Assembly: GCA_016713925.1 (NCBI GenBank)
Contig: JADJOH010000007.1
Coordinates: forward strand, 979,501 to 1,043,500
DNA from: Bacteroidota bacterium
Lineage (GTDB): Bacteria; Bacteroidota; Bacteroidia; AKYH767-A; OLB10
Length of the DNA: 64,000 nucleotides
Direction: 5' to 3'
Shown: piece by piece, positions 48,382-57,600 of the stretch
How the letters are laid out: every line of letters begins with the position of its first letter
Numbering within the stretch: position 1 is the stretch's first letter
Position numbers and translations under genes: made by a program
Notes under the pieces: model-generated
Seen by the model: only the letters and a program-made list of their open reading frames with translations
What the model was told of the DNA's origin: nothing
Database searches by the model: none

Positions 48382-48410
48382 TTGCAAATCTGTTGGAGCG
48401 ACTAATTTTG
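48382..48410 (+). promoter_or_regulatory. argS promoter
   Basis: TTG at 48382-48384, 18-nt spacer and TAATTTTG at 48403-48410, matching the Bacteroidota consensus TTG-N(17-23)-TAnnTTTG. Only 4 nt separate it from the ATG at 48415, so transcription would begin at or very near the start codon. Confidence 0.6.
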
Positions 48411-48414
48411 CAGC

Positions 48415-50223
48415 ATGTTATTCGAAATAGAACTGCGTACAGCGGTGCAGGAAGGTATGTCCCGGTTGTTTCATCTGGATGTACTTCCTGATGATATTTC
48501 TATTCAGCCCACCCGAAAGGATTTTGATGGTGATCTGACCGTTGTGGTTTTTAATCTGGCTAAAAAAGCAGGGAAGTCTCCTGATGCCATTGGTAAGGAG
48601 TTGTCGGATTGGTTAGCAACGAAGAGCTCCCTGGTGTCCTCCTCTAATGTGGTTAAAGGATTTTTAAATGTGGTGTTTCAGCCGGAATCATGGCTACGCA
48701 TTTATGAAGAAGAGACCGCCGATCCGGCTTTTTTCGAAAAGAAACCGGATCCAAATCTGGCTGCGCATCCCGTTTTAGTAGAATATAGTTCTCCAAACAC
48801 GAATAAACCCCTTCACCTGGGTCATGTTCGCAATAACCTTCTTGGGTTTAGTATTGCAGAATTACTTAAGGCGAGCGGTACCACAGTAAAGAAAGTAAAC
48901 CTGATTAATGATCGGGGAATTCATATATGCAAGTCGATGCTTGCCTGGCAAAAATTGGGAAACGGTGAAACTCCTGCATCTTCCGGGATGAAAGGAGATC
49001 ATCTGGTGGGAAAGTATTATGTGGAATTTGACAGGTTATATAAGGCCGAAATTGCCGAACTGGTATCCGCAGGTATGCCGGAAGATGATGCCAGGAAGAA
49101 GGCGGGAAGTATGGTTGAGGCGCAGGAGATGCTTCGCAAATGGGAAGCCGGCGATGAAGCTACGCTCGCACTCTGGAAAATGATGAATGAATGGGTGTAC
49201 GCAGGATTTAATGCTTCCTACAAGCAATTGGGCGTTGACTTTGATAAATTTTACTACGAGTCAGAAATGTATCTCGTAGGTAAGGAATTGGTGTTGGAAG
49301 GGCTGAAGAAGGGTGTTTTCTTTCAAAAACCGGATGGATCTGTATGGGTCGACCTCACCGATGAAGGCCTGGATCAGAAATTACTGCTCCGAAGTGATGG
49401 CACCAGTGTATACATCACTCAGGATATCGGAACCTCTAAAAAACGATTTGATGAAACTGGCTTTAGCCGGTTAATTTATGTGGTGGGTAATGAGCAGGAT
49501 TATCATTTCAAAGTACTCAAACTCGTCATTAAGAAGCTGGGGTATGAATGGTGGGACCGTTTGTATCATTTATCCTACAATATGGTTGATCTTCCTCAGG
49601 GTAAGATGAAATCGAGAGAGGGAACGGTAGTGGATGCCGATGATCTGATGAAGGAGATGATTGACGAAGCCGGTAACATCACAAGAGAACTGGGAAAAAT
49701 AAGTGATTTTGAATCGGAAGAAGCAACCGCTTTGTACAATATGATTGGAATGGGTGCGCTGAAATATTTTATCCTCAAAGTGGACCCTGAAAAACGAATG
49801 TTGTTTAATCCCGCTGAATCCATCGATTTCAATGGCAACACCGGACCTTTTATACAGTATACCTATGCCCGAATAAAATCTGTATTACGGAAAGGTGAAA
49901 ATTACCATGAATTGAAAGATTTTCTTTCCTCTTCTCCCGGAAATTACTCCGGTATGAATGAAAAGGAAAAAGTATTGATAAAATGGATGCTAAAATATCC
50001 ATTTGTGTTGGGTGAAGCTGCTGAAAGACTAAGCCCTGCAGTGATTGCGAATTATGTGTACGAATTGGCTAAAATTTACAACCAGTTCTATCACGAGTAT
50101 CCCATCGTCGATCCGGTAGAGATCGAAACATCTAAATTCAGAATGCATTTATCTATGAAATGTGCAGGACTGATTCAAAGGAATTTGAAATTACTCGGAA
50201 TTGAAGTTCCGGAAAGAATGTAA
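48415..50223 (+). CDS. argS: Arginyl-tRNA synthetase
   Basis: 602 aa. The N-terminal Add1-like domain (about 1-115) precedes the class I core: PNTNKPLHLGHVRNNLLG (HIGH-like HLGH), VYITQDIGTSKKRF, VVGNEQDYHFKVL and a KMSKS-like GKMKSREGT. The C-terminal all-helical DALR anticodon domain ends the protein. It charges tRNA-Arg with arginine. A promoter (TTG at 48382, TAATTTTG at 48403-48410) ends only 4 nt before the ATG. The adjacent SpeA and arginase genes share the substrate. Confidence 0.95.
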   Translation: MLFEIELRTAVQEGMSRLFHLDVLPDDISIQPTRKDFDGDLTVVVFNLAKKAGKSPDAIGKELSDWLATKSSLVSSSNVVKGFLNVVFQPESWLRIYEEETADPAFFEKKPDPNLAAHPVLVEYSSPNTNKPLHLGHVRNNLLGFSIAELLKASGTTVKKVNLINDRGIHICKSMLAWQKLGNGETPASSGMKGDHLVGKYYVEFDRLYKAEIAELVSAGMPEDDARKKAGSMVEAQEMLRKWEAGDEATLALWKMMNEWVYAGFNASYKQLGVDFDKFYYESEMYLVGKELVLEGLKKGVFFQKPDGSVWVDLTDEGLDQKLLLRSDGTSVYITQDIGTSKKRFDETGFSRLIYVVGNEQDYHFKVLKLVIKKLGYEWWDRLYHLSYNMVDLPQGKMKSREGTVVDADDLMKEMIDEAGNITRELGKISDFESEEATALYNMIGMGALKYFILKVDPEKRMLFNPAESIDFNGNTGPFIQYTYARIKSVLRKGENYHELKDFLSSSPGNYSGMNEKEKVLIKWMLKYPFVLGEAAERLSPAVIANYVYELAKIYNQFYHEYPIVDPVEIETSKFRMHLSMKCAGLIQRNLKLLGIEVPERM

Positions 50224-50233
50224 ATGTTAAAGT

Positions 50234-50860
50234 ATGCGTATTAAAGTGAGTCGGTTTATATTGGTGGTGATGGGTGTTATAGCAGTAAATATGGCATTGA
50301 TCATCAGTGTTTCGGGAGTAGATACAGCCCGGAAGAAGGATCAGGAGTTTAGTAGTATAACATTGAAAGAGGGTGATCTCGTTTTCAGAAACGGGTACGG
50401 TATGATCAGCAGCTGGTTTCAGCGTTGCTCGCTCCGGGATCCTTCCTTTAGCCATGCCGGAATTGTTGTCTTTAAGGAAGATCAACCTTTTGTGGTGCAT
50501 CTGCAACAAAGTAATTATGGGAGTCCGCTAAAATGCGAACGTATTTCAGAATTCTGGAGCAAGGAAATTTGTAGCAAGGGCGCCGTCTATCGGCCGGATG
50601 TGTCCGCACTCGAAATTGACAATATCGTGGAGGATGTAAAAAATGATTTAAAAAATATTCCGGAATTCGATTATGAATTTAATATGGAGGATAATAGTAA
50701 GTTTTATTGTTCAGAGTGGATAAGGGATAAATTTATTAATGCCACCGGTGATGTGAATTATTTCCCGGTGACAAGCCTTGAAAATTTCAGTTACATTGCT
50801 CCGGATAATCTTTACTTAAATCAGCATTCAACATTCATCTATAGATTTAATTATCCATGA
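50234..50860 (+). CDS. YiiX/YebB-like permuted NlpC/P60 hydrolase
   Basis: 208 aa. An N-terminal hydrophobic segment (residues ~8-28) acts as signal or anchor. The enzyme domain has LKEGDLVFRNGYGMISSWF, a histidine in SFSHAGIVVF (His74) and a cysteine in FYCSEWI (Cys159), the order seen in circularly permuted NlpC/P60 proteins. These act on murein peptides or lipids in the envelope; the substrate here is unknown. It starts 10 nt after argS and overlaps the next gene by 4 nt (ATGA). Confidence 0.82.
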   Translation: MRIKVSRFILVVMGVIAVNMALIISVSGVDTARKKDQEFSSITLKEGDLVFRNGYGMISSWFQRCSLRDPSFSHAGIVVFKEDQPFVVHLQQSNYGSPLKCERISEFWSKEICSKGAVYRPDVSALEIDNIVEDVKNDLKNIPEFDYEFNMEDNSKFYCSEWIRDKFINATGDVNYFPVTSLENFSYIAPDNLYLNQHSTFIYRFNYP

Positions 50861-51261
50861 TTCGCAAACTAATATTACCATTTACCATAATTCTCCTGAC
50901 TATTACTTCCTGCAAAAAGGATGAAGATCCTGTTATTGTTGCGGAAATGTTTTTAAATGCGATGCAGGAAAGGGACTATGAGACAGCGAAGAAATATGGT
51001 ACCGTTGAAACAATAAAGCTGCTTGAACAATTTGAAAAAATTGAAGAGTTGAATGATATTGAATCCGAAGAAGCGCCCGGAAAGATCAGCATTCTTTCTG
51101 AAGACATCCGTGGAGTGAATGCTATCGTTTATTTTACAGAAGCCGGTAATAATGCGGAGCAAAAAATCTCCTTAAAAAAGGTAGAAACACCCGACGGTAA
51201 GATGTGGAAAGTAGCCCTCAAAAAAGAAGAAATCAAAATGATCCAAAACCCCGGCAGCTAA
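50857..51261 (+). CDS. Small lipoprotein, DUF4878-like
   Basis: 134 aa. A lipobox is present (TITSC after a hydrophobic stretch). The body VAEMFLNAMQERDYETAKKYGT resembles the start of DUF4878 and NTF2-like lipoproteins, which have a helix pair then a curved sheet (IVYFTEAGNNAEQKISLKKV). It probably stays on the inner or outer membrane facing the periplasm; the function is unknown. It overlaps the YiiX-like gene by 4 nt, so the two are made together. Confidence 0.7.
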   Translation: MIRKLILPFTIILLTITSCKKDEDPVIVAEMFLNAMQERDYETAKKYGTVETIKLLEQFEKIEELNDIESEEAPGKISILSEDIRGVNAIVYFTEAGNNAEQKISLKKVETPDGKMWKVALKKEEIKMIQNPGS

Positions 51262-51566
51262 AACTTTATCTACTTCAACAATACCTAATTAGAACGCTGA
51301 GGCTAAAGCCTACACTGATTTAACTGATTTACGCAATTCCATTCCCTCAGCCTTAAATAGATTTGATCCTTTAGTATTTCGTAATTTATTGTATTCGCAT
51401 TTTATTTCGTATTCGTGAATTCGAAATTTTTAGTATTCGTATTTTATTTCGTATTTCGTACCGGATTATCAGAGAATGAAGGATTATGGATTTCCACTTT
51501 CTTTTATTGAATATTCGTATTAATTTCGTAACCCCTCTTTATAGTTTTATCCCATCAAGAATCCCA
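51262..51566. repeat. AT-rich intergenic region with imperfect direct repeats
   Basis: Gap between the DUF4878-like gene and the conserved 163-aa gene. GTATTCGCATTTTATTTCGT (51391) and GTATTCGTATTTTATTTCGT (51433) differ at one base and lie 42 nt apart. Partial copies occur near 51374 and at 51511-51530 (ATTCGTATTAATTTCGTA). No gene is seen in it. Confidence 0.6.
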
Positions 51567-52058
51567 ATGCTCATTAACTTCTCCTTACTACCACCATCTT
51601 CCCGCATCTGGATCTTTCAGTCCTCACGTATTCTTCTTCCTGCTGAAGTGACTACCCTACAGGCACAGACCGATCTTTTCCTGCAGCAATGGACCGCTCA
51701 TAAAGCCGACTTAAATGCTTCATCCCTGGTTGTAGATGACCTGTTTCTGATTGTGGCAGTGGATGAATCGGAAGTGAATGCCAGTGGCTGTTCCATTGAT
51801 AAATTGTATCAATTTGTGAAGAATGTGCAGCAACAATTAAATATTGATTTACTCGATAGATTAAAAGTCGCTTTTGTCAATTCGGAGAATACTATTTCCA
51901 CAACTTCTTTAAAGGAAATGGAGAGTATGATACAATCGGGTAGGGTGGATGGTGAACTTCCCGTGTATGACTTAACAGTGACCACAGTGGGAGAATTTTC
52001 GGATAAGTTCAAGGCTCCGCTTAAATCAACCTGGTTAAACAGATTTCAACCTGTCTGA
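51567..52058 (+). CDS. Conserved Bacteroidota protein of unknown function
   Basis: 163 aa from Met at 51567 (MLINFSLLPPSSRIWIFQSSR); an upstream frame extends to 51486 but looks non-coding. I recognise it as a short protein common to this phylum, with the segments DLFLQQWTAHKADLNAS, DESEVNASGCSIDKLYQFV and LLDRLKVAFV. Homologues are sometimes labelled ABC transporter ATPase, but no Walker or signature motif is visible, so that label is not adopted. It shares a TGATG stop/start with the 49-aa membrane ORF that follows. Confidence 0.68.
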   Translation: MLINFSLLPPSSRIWIFQSSRILLPAEVTTLQAQTDLFLQQWTAHKADLNASSLVVDDLFLIVAVDESEVNASGCSIDKLYQFVKNVQQQLNIDLLDRLKVAFVNSENTISTTSLKEMESMIQSGRVDGELPVYDLTVTTVGEFSDKFKAPLKSTWLNRFQPV

Positions 52059-52207
52059 TGCTGTCGCTCATCTCACGTTTACCGGGCCCTTCGTGGATAA
52101 AAAGTCTGATCAGATTTCTTATCCTTCTATTGCTTTTCTATGCCGTGCTTAAAGGAGTTCAAGCTTATCTGACCTGGCATTTCGAGCATCCCATTGAGGC
52201 AAAGTGA
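52058..52207 (+). CDS. Small membrane protein, 49 aa
   Basis: The start codon overlaps the stop of the previous gene (TGATG, 52056-52060), which is the main support for it being real. The protein has one hydrophobic segment (RFLILLLLFYAVLKGVQAYL, residues ~19-38) and short hydrophilic ends, so it would be a single-pass membrane peptide. It was not seen in any family I know. A conserved downstream partner in related genomes would support it. Confidence 0.5.
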   Translation: MLSLISRLPGPSWIKSLIRFLILLLLFYAVLKGVQAYLTWHFEHPIEAK

Positions 52208-52270
52208 GGGTTGCCTGTAAACTAAAAAATAGAGAGCTAAGCAAAATTTCAGGAAGTAACCCGCTCACTA

Positions 52271-52999
52271 CTATTCCGCACTGCTTTTCTTTCTGATTCT
52301 CATATTCAAAAGTTCAACGAGAAGAGAGAAGGCCATCGCAAAGTAAATGTAGCCTTTAGGCACCTCGTAGTGGAAGGCTTCTATTGTAAGCATGAATCCA
52401 ATCATCAGGAGGAAGGAGAGCGCCAGCATTTTAATGGTAGGGTGCTTATTGACAAAGTCTGAAACCGATTTCGCAGAAATTAACATGACAATCATAGAAA
52501 TGATAACGGCCAGTATCATAATGCTTACATGATCTACCAGACCCACAGCTGTTAAAATGGAATCAAATGAAAACACGATATCCAATCCGATAATCTGAGC
52601 AATCGCCATGTTAAGAGTAAGCTTTTTCATGCCGGGCGTAGATAAATGTTCTTCCTTGCTGATTTTACCGTGTATCTCAGAGGTGCTCTTGGCCATCAAA
52701 AAGAGTCCGCCAAAAAGTAAAACCATATCCCTGCCACTAAATCCATGGTCCATAATTGTGATGAATGGCTCTTTCAAGCTGACAATCCAACTGATACTGA
52801 ACAATAAGGCAATCCGTATGATCAAGGCGAGGCTTAGTCCAATTCTGCGTGCCTTAGCTTGTTGTTGATAAGGAAGCTTCCCTGCAAGGATAGAGATGAA
52901 AATAATGTTATCAATACCCAACACGATCTCCATAATCACAAGAGTTAGTAATGAAATAAGACCGTCAACTGTTAAAATAACTGATAGCTCTTCCTGCAT
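52271..52999 (-). CDS. terC: TerC family integral membrane protein
   Basis: 242 aa with about seven membrane segments. The family signature is visible twice as acidic residues in helices: EIVLGIDNIIFISIL and IIGLDIVFSFDSIL. TerC-type proteins are linked to manganese or other metal handling at the membrane in several bacteria. A -7 box (TATCTTTG on the minus strand, 53022-53029) lies 22 nt upstream of the start. The tRNA-Pro gene lies further upstream on the same strand. Confidence 0.88.
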   Translation of the reverse strand: MQEELSVILTVDGLISLLTLVIMEIVLGIDNIIFISILAGKLPYQQQAKARRIGLSLALIIRIALLFSISWIVSLKEPFITIMDHGFSGRDMVLLFGGLFLMAKSTSEIHGKISKEEHLSTPGMKKLTLNMAIAQIIGLDIVFSFDSILTAVGLVDHVSIMILAVIISMIVMLISAKSVSDFVNKHPTIKMLALSFLLMIGFMLTIEAFHYEVPKGYIYFAMAFSLLVELLNMRIRKKSSAE

Positions 53000-53021
53000 A
53001 ATGGGGAATGGATTTAGTTTG

Positions 53022-53029
53022 CAAAGATA
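53022..53029 (-). promoter_or_regulatory. terC -7 box
   Basis: TATCTTTG on the minus strand, 22 nt upstream of the terC start at 52999. Confidence 0.4.
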
Positions 53030-53155
53030 GTCGGTGGAAATCGAATACCTTGTTTTAAGTTAATGATGATGTTTAAAATAGTTTAAAACCCCTTGTGGGA
53101 TAAAATAATTTCATTTTCTAACAGGGCAATTAAAAGAATACCTGTTTAAATTAAG

Positions 53156-53229
53156 TCGGGGTGGCCAGATTTGAACTGACGACCTCCAGCACCCCATGCT
53201 GGCGCGATACCGGGCTACGCTACACCCCG
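53156..53229 (-). tRNA. tRNA-Pro (anticodon GGG)
   Basis: Minus strand, 74 nt. It folds into a cloverleaf: 7-bp acceptor stem (CGGGGTG/CACCCCG) with discriminator A, D arm with GCG/CGC, anticodon stem CCAGC/GCTGG with loop ATGGGGT, and T arm GTCAG/CTGGC with loop TTCAAAT. The anticodon at 53193-53195 reads GGG, so it decodes proline CCC and CCU. The 3' CCA is not encoded. Because the gene lies in a gap between terC and the TonB receptor, it is probably transcribed alone. Confidence 0.92.
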
Positions 53230-53433
53230 AGTGGATATCTATTACTATTATTTTCTTTCCCGGAAACAAATAGAACAGGTTGGTTGTTCGTCTGATAGGT
53301 TTATGAGAAAGAAAATTTGAGACTGCAAAAGTATATGTATAATCGACCTTTCACAAATTTAATCTCAGTCTCTGCTGATTCATTTACTATTTCTTCTGTT
53401 TCAGGTTATTATATTGTCACCAGAGAGTGCTCC

Positions 53434-53467
53434 TTTGCTTTCAAAGAGGTTTTTCTCCTTAGTTTTG
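53434..53467 (+). promoter_or_regulatory. TonB-dependent receptor promoter
   Basis: TTTG at 53434-53437, 22-nt spacer and TAGTTTTG at 53460-53467; the leader to the ATG at 53475 is 7 nt. Confidence 0.6.
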
Positions 53468-53474
53468 CAGCCTT

Positions 53475-55911
53475 ATGAAAAAGTATTTCCTGCTCCTCCT
53501 ACTTCCTTGCCTGGTTTTTTCTTCTTCTTTCTCTCAGGAAAATGTTGATAATAAAGCAACTATAAGTGGTTACGTGAAGGACTCCCTTACCGGGGAAGCA
53601 CTTACCGGTGCAGCCATTTATGTGAAGGAACTGGAAAAAGGGGCTAATGCAAATGCCTATGGTTTTTTCTCTTTGACAGTAAATCAAGCAAAATATTTAC
53701 TGCTTATCAATTTTGTAGGCTATCAGGAAAAACAGATAGAAATTGATCTGAAAAAGAATGTCTCCCTCACGATTGAACTGGCTCCTAAAGTGTATGAAAA
53801 ACAAGAGGTGGTGATCACAGGTGAACGCATTGACCGTAATATCAAGAGTACGGATATGGGGCGGGTGGAGCTGGAGATTGAAAAGATAAAAAGTTTGCCG
53901 GCATTACTGGGAGAGGTGGATATTTTAAAAGCGATTCAGTTGTTACCCGGTGTGCAGGATGCAGGGGAGGGGAACTCGGGATTTTATGTGCGTGGCGGTG
54001 GACCTGATCAAAATCTGGTATTATTGGATGAAGGTGTGGTATATAATGCATCCCATCTCTTCGGATTTTTCTCGGTTTTTAATCCGGATGCGGTGAAAAA
54101 TATTACACTTACAAAAGGTGGAATGCCTGCCCAGTATGGCGGTCGACTGGCATCGGTGCTGGATATCTCGATGAAGGATGGTAATATGAAGGAGTACCAT
54201 GCAGAAGGTGGTATTGGATATATAGCCTCACGTTTCACGTTTGAAGGGCCTATTGTGAAGGATAAAGGTTCCTTTATTGTGAGTGGACGTCGTACGTTTA
54301 TTGATCTCTTTTTACGGGAACCTTTTATCGGTCCTGAGTCGAACATCGCCGGTAACTCTTATTACTTTTTTTGATCTCAATGCCAAGTTGAACTATCAGT
54401 TATCATCTAAAGATCGACTGTTTATGAGTGGTTATTTCGGCAGAGATGTTTTCAACTTCAAGAGCAGAGAAACCGGATTTGCCGTGCGTATCCCCTGGGG
54501 AAATGCCACGACTTCCCTCCGCTGGAATCACCTTTTCAATGATAAAATGTTTATGAATACCTCGCTCATTTTTAGCGATTATAAATTCGAGTTCGGTGCG
54601 AAGCAACAGCAGTTTGATTTCAGGATTTTCTCGGGAATACGTGATTATAATGTGAAAATGGATCTCAACTGGTTTCCGAATATTCTCCATAACGTGAAGT
54701 TCGGCGGGAATTATATTTATCATCGCTTTACACCTACCAATGCCTATGCCCGCTCGGGTGATGTGGTTTTTGATCTGGGAGATATCACCCGTTTCTATGC
54801 GCACGACGCCGCTTTATATGTGAATGACGAATGGGATATCACGGAGAAACTCAGAGTGAATGGGGGACTGCGGATGACTTACTTTGCACACATCGGTCCC
54901 TTCTCCCGCTACGTGGAAGATCCTTCTTTTGAAGGCCGTTTTATTGATACCATCGACTATGCTGCAGGAAAAAAAGTGAAGGATTACTATAACCTCGAAC
55001 CGCGAGTAAGTGTACGTTATGAATTGAATAAGTTTTCCTCCATCAAAGCTTCCTATACTCAGAATTATCAGTACATCCATATCGCTTCTTTTGGTTCTGT
55101 AAGTCTGCCGACAGATGTTTGGGTGCCGAGTACTGACAGAGTGAAACCTCAGTATGGAGTTCAGTATGCATTGGGATATTTCAGGAATTTTAAGGATAAT
55201 TTGTTTGAGACTTCCGTAGAGGTGTATTACAAGGAAATGAAGAATCAGATCGATTACCGCGAAGGCGCGACGCCCGATCAGGATGTCAGAAATAATCCTG
55301 ATAATAATTTTGTTTTCGGAGAGGGATGGAGTTATGGTGCCGAGTTTTTTGTGAAGAAGTCGAAGGGGAATTTTAGTGGATGGGTGGGCTATACCTTAGC
55401 CTGGACAGAGCGTAATTTTCCGGACCTGAATTTCGGAAGAGATTTTCCTGCTAAATACGATCGCCGTCATGATGTGTCCGTTGTTTTGACCTATGAACGT
55501 TCCAAAAAATGGTTGTTCGGAATGACCTGGGTCTATGCTACCGGTGATGCCCTGACGCTACCTACGGAAAGGTATTTCATGTCGGCCGGACCTCCGGTTT
55601 CCGTGAATGGAAGTGGTGGGCTCGACGTGAATAATAATTTCTACATCCTAAGCGGCTATGATAACCGCAATGACTTCCGTCAGAAAGCCTATCACCGCCT
55701 CGATTTCTCCGCAACATTACGCAGCCAGAAAGTGAAGAAATTCAAGAGTGAGTGGGTATTTGCCGTTTACAATATGTATGGTCGACAAAATCCTTATTTC
55801 ATTTATTTCGATGTGCAGGGAAACAGCCAGGACGGCAATCAGAGAGTGCAAGCCAAGCAGGTCTCCTTATTCAGTATTATCCCTTCCGTTACTTATAATT
55901 TTAAATTCTGA
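53475..55911 (+). CDS. TonB-dependent receptor with N-terminal carboxypeptidase-regulatory-like domain, frameshifted
   Basis: Joined length about 811 aa. Signal peptide (MKKYFLLLLLPCLVFSSSFS), then a CarboxypepD_reg-like beta domain (ISGYVKDSLTGEALTGAAIYV), then the TonB plug (LPGVQDAGEGNSGFYVRGGGPDQNLVLLDEG within residues ~153-185, FSVFNPDAVKNITLTKGGMP) and the barrel with an aromatic C-terminus (FSIIPSVTYNFKF). A run of seven T at 54366-54372 stops the first frame; with six T the frame reads YYFFDLNAKLNYQLS and continues. It lies 3 nt before a DUF4249 lipoprotein gene, a common pairing for nutrient uptake across the outer membrane. Confidence 0.88.
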
Positions 55912-55914
55912 TCT

Positions 55915-56805
55915 ATGAAAAAAATATTCTTCTTCATCGGAACCTGCCTGCTGATCAGCAGTTGTGAGAAAGATATCTCTCTGGATCTCCCCGAAACAGA
56001 GTCCAAAGTAGTAGTGGATGGCTATGTGGAAATTGGATTGCCTCCCTACGTGATTCTCAGCAAGAGTGAAGCTTATTTTAATCCTATCGGGCAGAACAGC
56101 ATTAATAATTTACCCATTCGTGGAGCTATTGTTACCATCAGCAACGGAACGGATACTATTCAGTTGACAGAAATAGACACCTCATTGAATGGAGTTTCCG
56201 TCGGTGGATTTTATGTCGCTCTGGATAGCCTCACGTTTCTGCCCACTATGATTGGAATTCCGGGTACCCACTATACCTTGAACATTATTACTGCAGATGG
56301 CAGACAAGTCAGTTCATCGGCAGTTTTACATGAGCCGGTGGCATTGGACAGTGTTTGGTTTAAGGTGCAGGACAACCTCGATAGTCTGGGCTTTGCATGG
56401 GCAAAACTTTCTGATCCGGATACTTTGGGAAACTATTACCGATGGTTTGCCAAGCGACTGAATAAAGATGATTTGTATTATACGCCCTTCGGCTCTGTAT
56501 TTGAAGATAAATTCATCAACGGACAAAGTTTTGATTTTGCCTATAACAGAGGTACAGTTCAAAACTCGGATGCAGAGGAAGATAAAAATGAAGAGGCCGG
56601 ATTTTATAAAAAGGGAGACACCATCGTAGTAAAATTCTGTTCCATCGACCGTGGAACCTATGAGTTCTGGAGAGACGCAGAAAATCAATTGGCCAATAAT
56701 GGTAGTCCTTTTGCCGTTCCTTCCAACGTGAAATCGAATATCAATGGCGGAAGAGGGTTGTTTGCTACCTATTCAGTAGCTTACGACACGATCATTGCCC
56801 GGTAA
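55915..56805 (+). CDS. DUF4249 domain-containing lipoprotein
   Basis: 296 aa. The start MKKIFFFIGTCLLISSC is a lipoprotein signal. The body is beta-rich, with EKDISLDLPETESKVVVDGYVEIG near the N-terminus and domain sequence typical of DUF4249 lipoproteins that accompany TonB-dependent receptors in Bacteroidota. It is probably an outer-membrane surface lipoprotein that helps capture the substrate, in a SusD-like manner, although it is not a SusD homologue. It is translated directly after the receptor. Confidence 0.82.
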   Translation: MKKIFFFIGTCLLISSCEKDISLDLPETESKVVVDGYVEIGLPPYVILSKSEAYFNPIGQNSINNLPIRGAIVTISNGTDTIQLTEIDTSLNGVSVGGFYVALDSLTFLPTMIGIPGTHYTLNIITADGRQVSSSAVLHEPVALDSVWFKVQDNLDSLGFAWAKLSDPDTLGNYYRWFAKRLNKDDLYYTPFGSVFEDKFINGQSFDFAYNRGTVQNSDAEEDKNEEAGFYKKGDTIVVKFCSIDRGTYEFWRDAENQLANNGSPFAVPSNVKSNINGGRGLFATYSVAYDTIIAR

Positions 56806-56860
56806 TTATCTCCGGTTTAAATTTTTACTTTTAGCAGCTCATATGAGGTAGTTAAATGCC

Positions 56861-57487
56861 ATGAAAAGAATTCAGAATTTGATTGATCAGGGCGAAGGTG
56901 CCATGCTGGATTTCAAAAAGGAAATCAGTAATGTGCATCGTATTGCTAAATCTATCGTTTCCTTTGCTAATCTTCATGGTGGGACTTTGCTGGTAGGAGT
57001 AAATGATGACGGAACCATTAGTGGCATAAAAACCGAAGAGGAAAAATTCATGCTGGAGAAAGCGGCTGAATTCTTCTGCACACCGCCCATCGAGCTCATC
57101 ATCCACGAATGGAACCTGCGCGGGAAAATGATTCTGGAAGTCATTGTTCCGGAAGGAAGGGATAAGCCCTATTATGCTACGGATGAAGAGGGAAAAAAAT
57201 GGGTGTATGTAAGGGAAAAGGATCAATCGCTCCTGGCAAGTAAAGTGTTGGTAGAAGTTCTGAAAAGAAAGCATTCCTCGCGGCCTTCCATCATAAAATA
57301 CACGAGTAAAGAGAAGGCACTCATGGACTATCTCCAGGCCCATCCACGCATTACCTTGAAGGAGTTTTCAAATATGGTCAACATCAGCCGATGGCGGGCT
57401 CAAAAGATATTGGTCAACCTGGCTTCCGTAGGTGTGATTCGAGTGCATGATATCGAAAAGCCGGAGTTTTATACGCTGGGGATGTAG
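56861..57487 (+). CDS. AlbA_2/ATP-binding domain protein
   Basis: 208 aa. The N-terminal ~130 residues match the AlbA_2 (Schlafen-like) domain: MLDFKKEIS, IVSFANLHGGTLLVGVNDDGTISGI and GRDKPYY. The C-terminal ~60 residues have a winged-helix look (ALMDYLQAHPRITLKEFSNMVNISRWRAQKILVNLASVGVI within residues 150-195), so it may be a DNA-binding regulator. It is alone, 55 nt after the DUF4249 gene. Confidence 0.78.
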   Translation: MKRIQNLIDQGEGAMLDFKKEISNVHRIAKSIVSFANLHGGTLLVGVNDDGTISGIKTEEEKFMLEKAAEFFCTPPIELIIHEWNLRGKMILEVIVPEGRDKPYYATDEEGKKWVYVREKDQSLLASKVLVEVLKRKHSSRPSIIKYTSKEKALMDYLQAHPRITLKEFSNMVNISRWRAQKILVNLASVGVIRVHDIEKPEFYTLGM

Positions 57488-57600
57488 TTTTGACTCATTG
57501 GTTTGTACTTTCAAATGATTTTTTTGCATTTTTCAAATAGCTTATGCCTTTGCTTTTTTGCAAATAAGTAGCTTTCTAACCTAATTTAAAACTAAACCTT

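Noticed and set aside
51567..52058. Annotation as ABC transporter ATPase, as homologues are sometimes labelled.
   Set aside because: No Walker A, Walker B or signature motif is present in the 163 residues.
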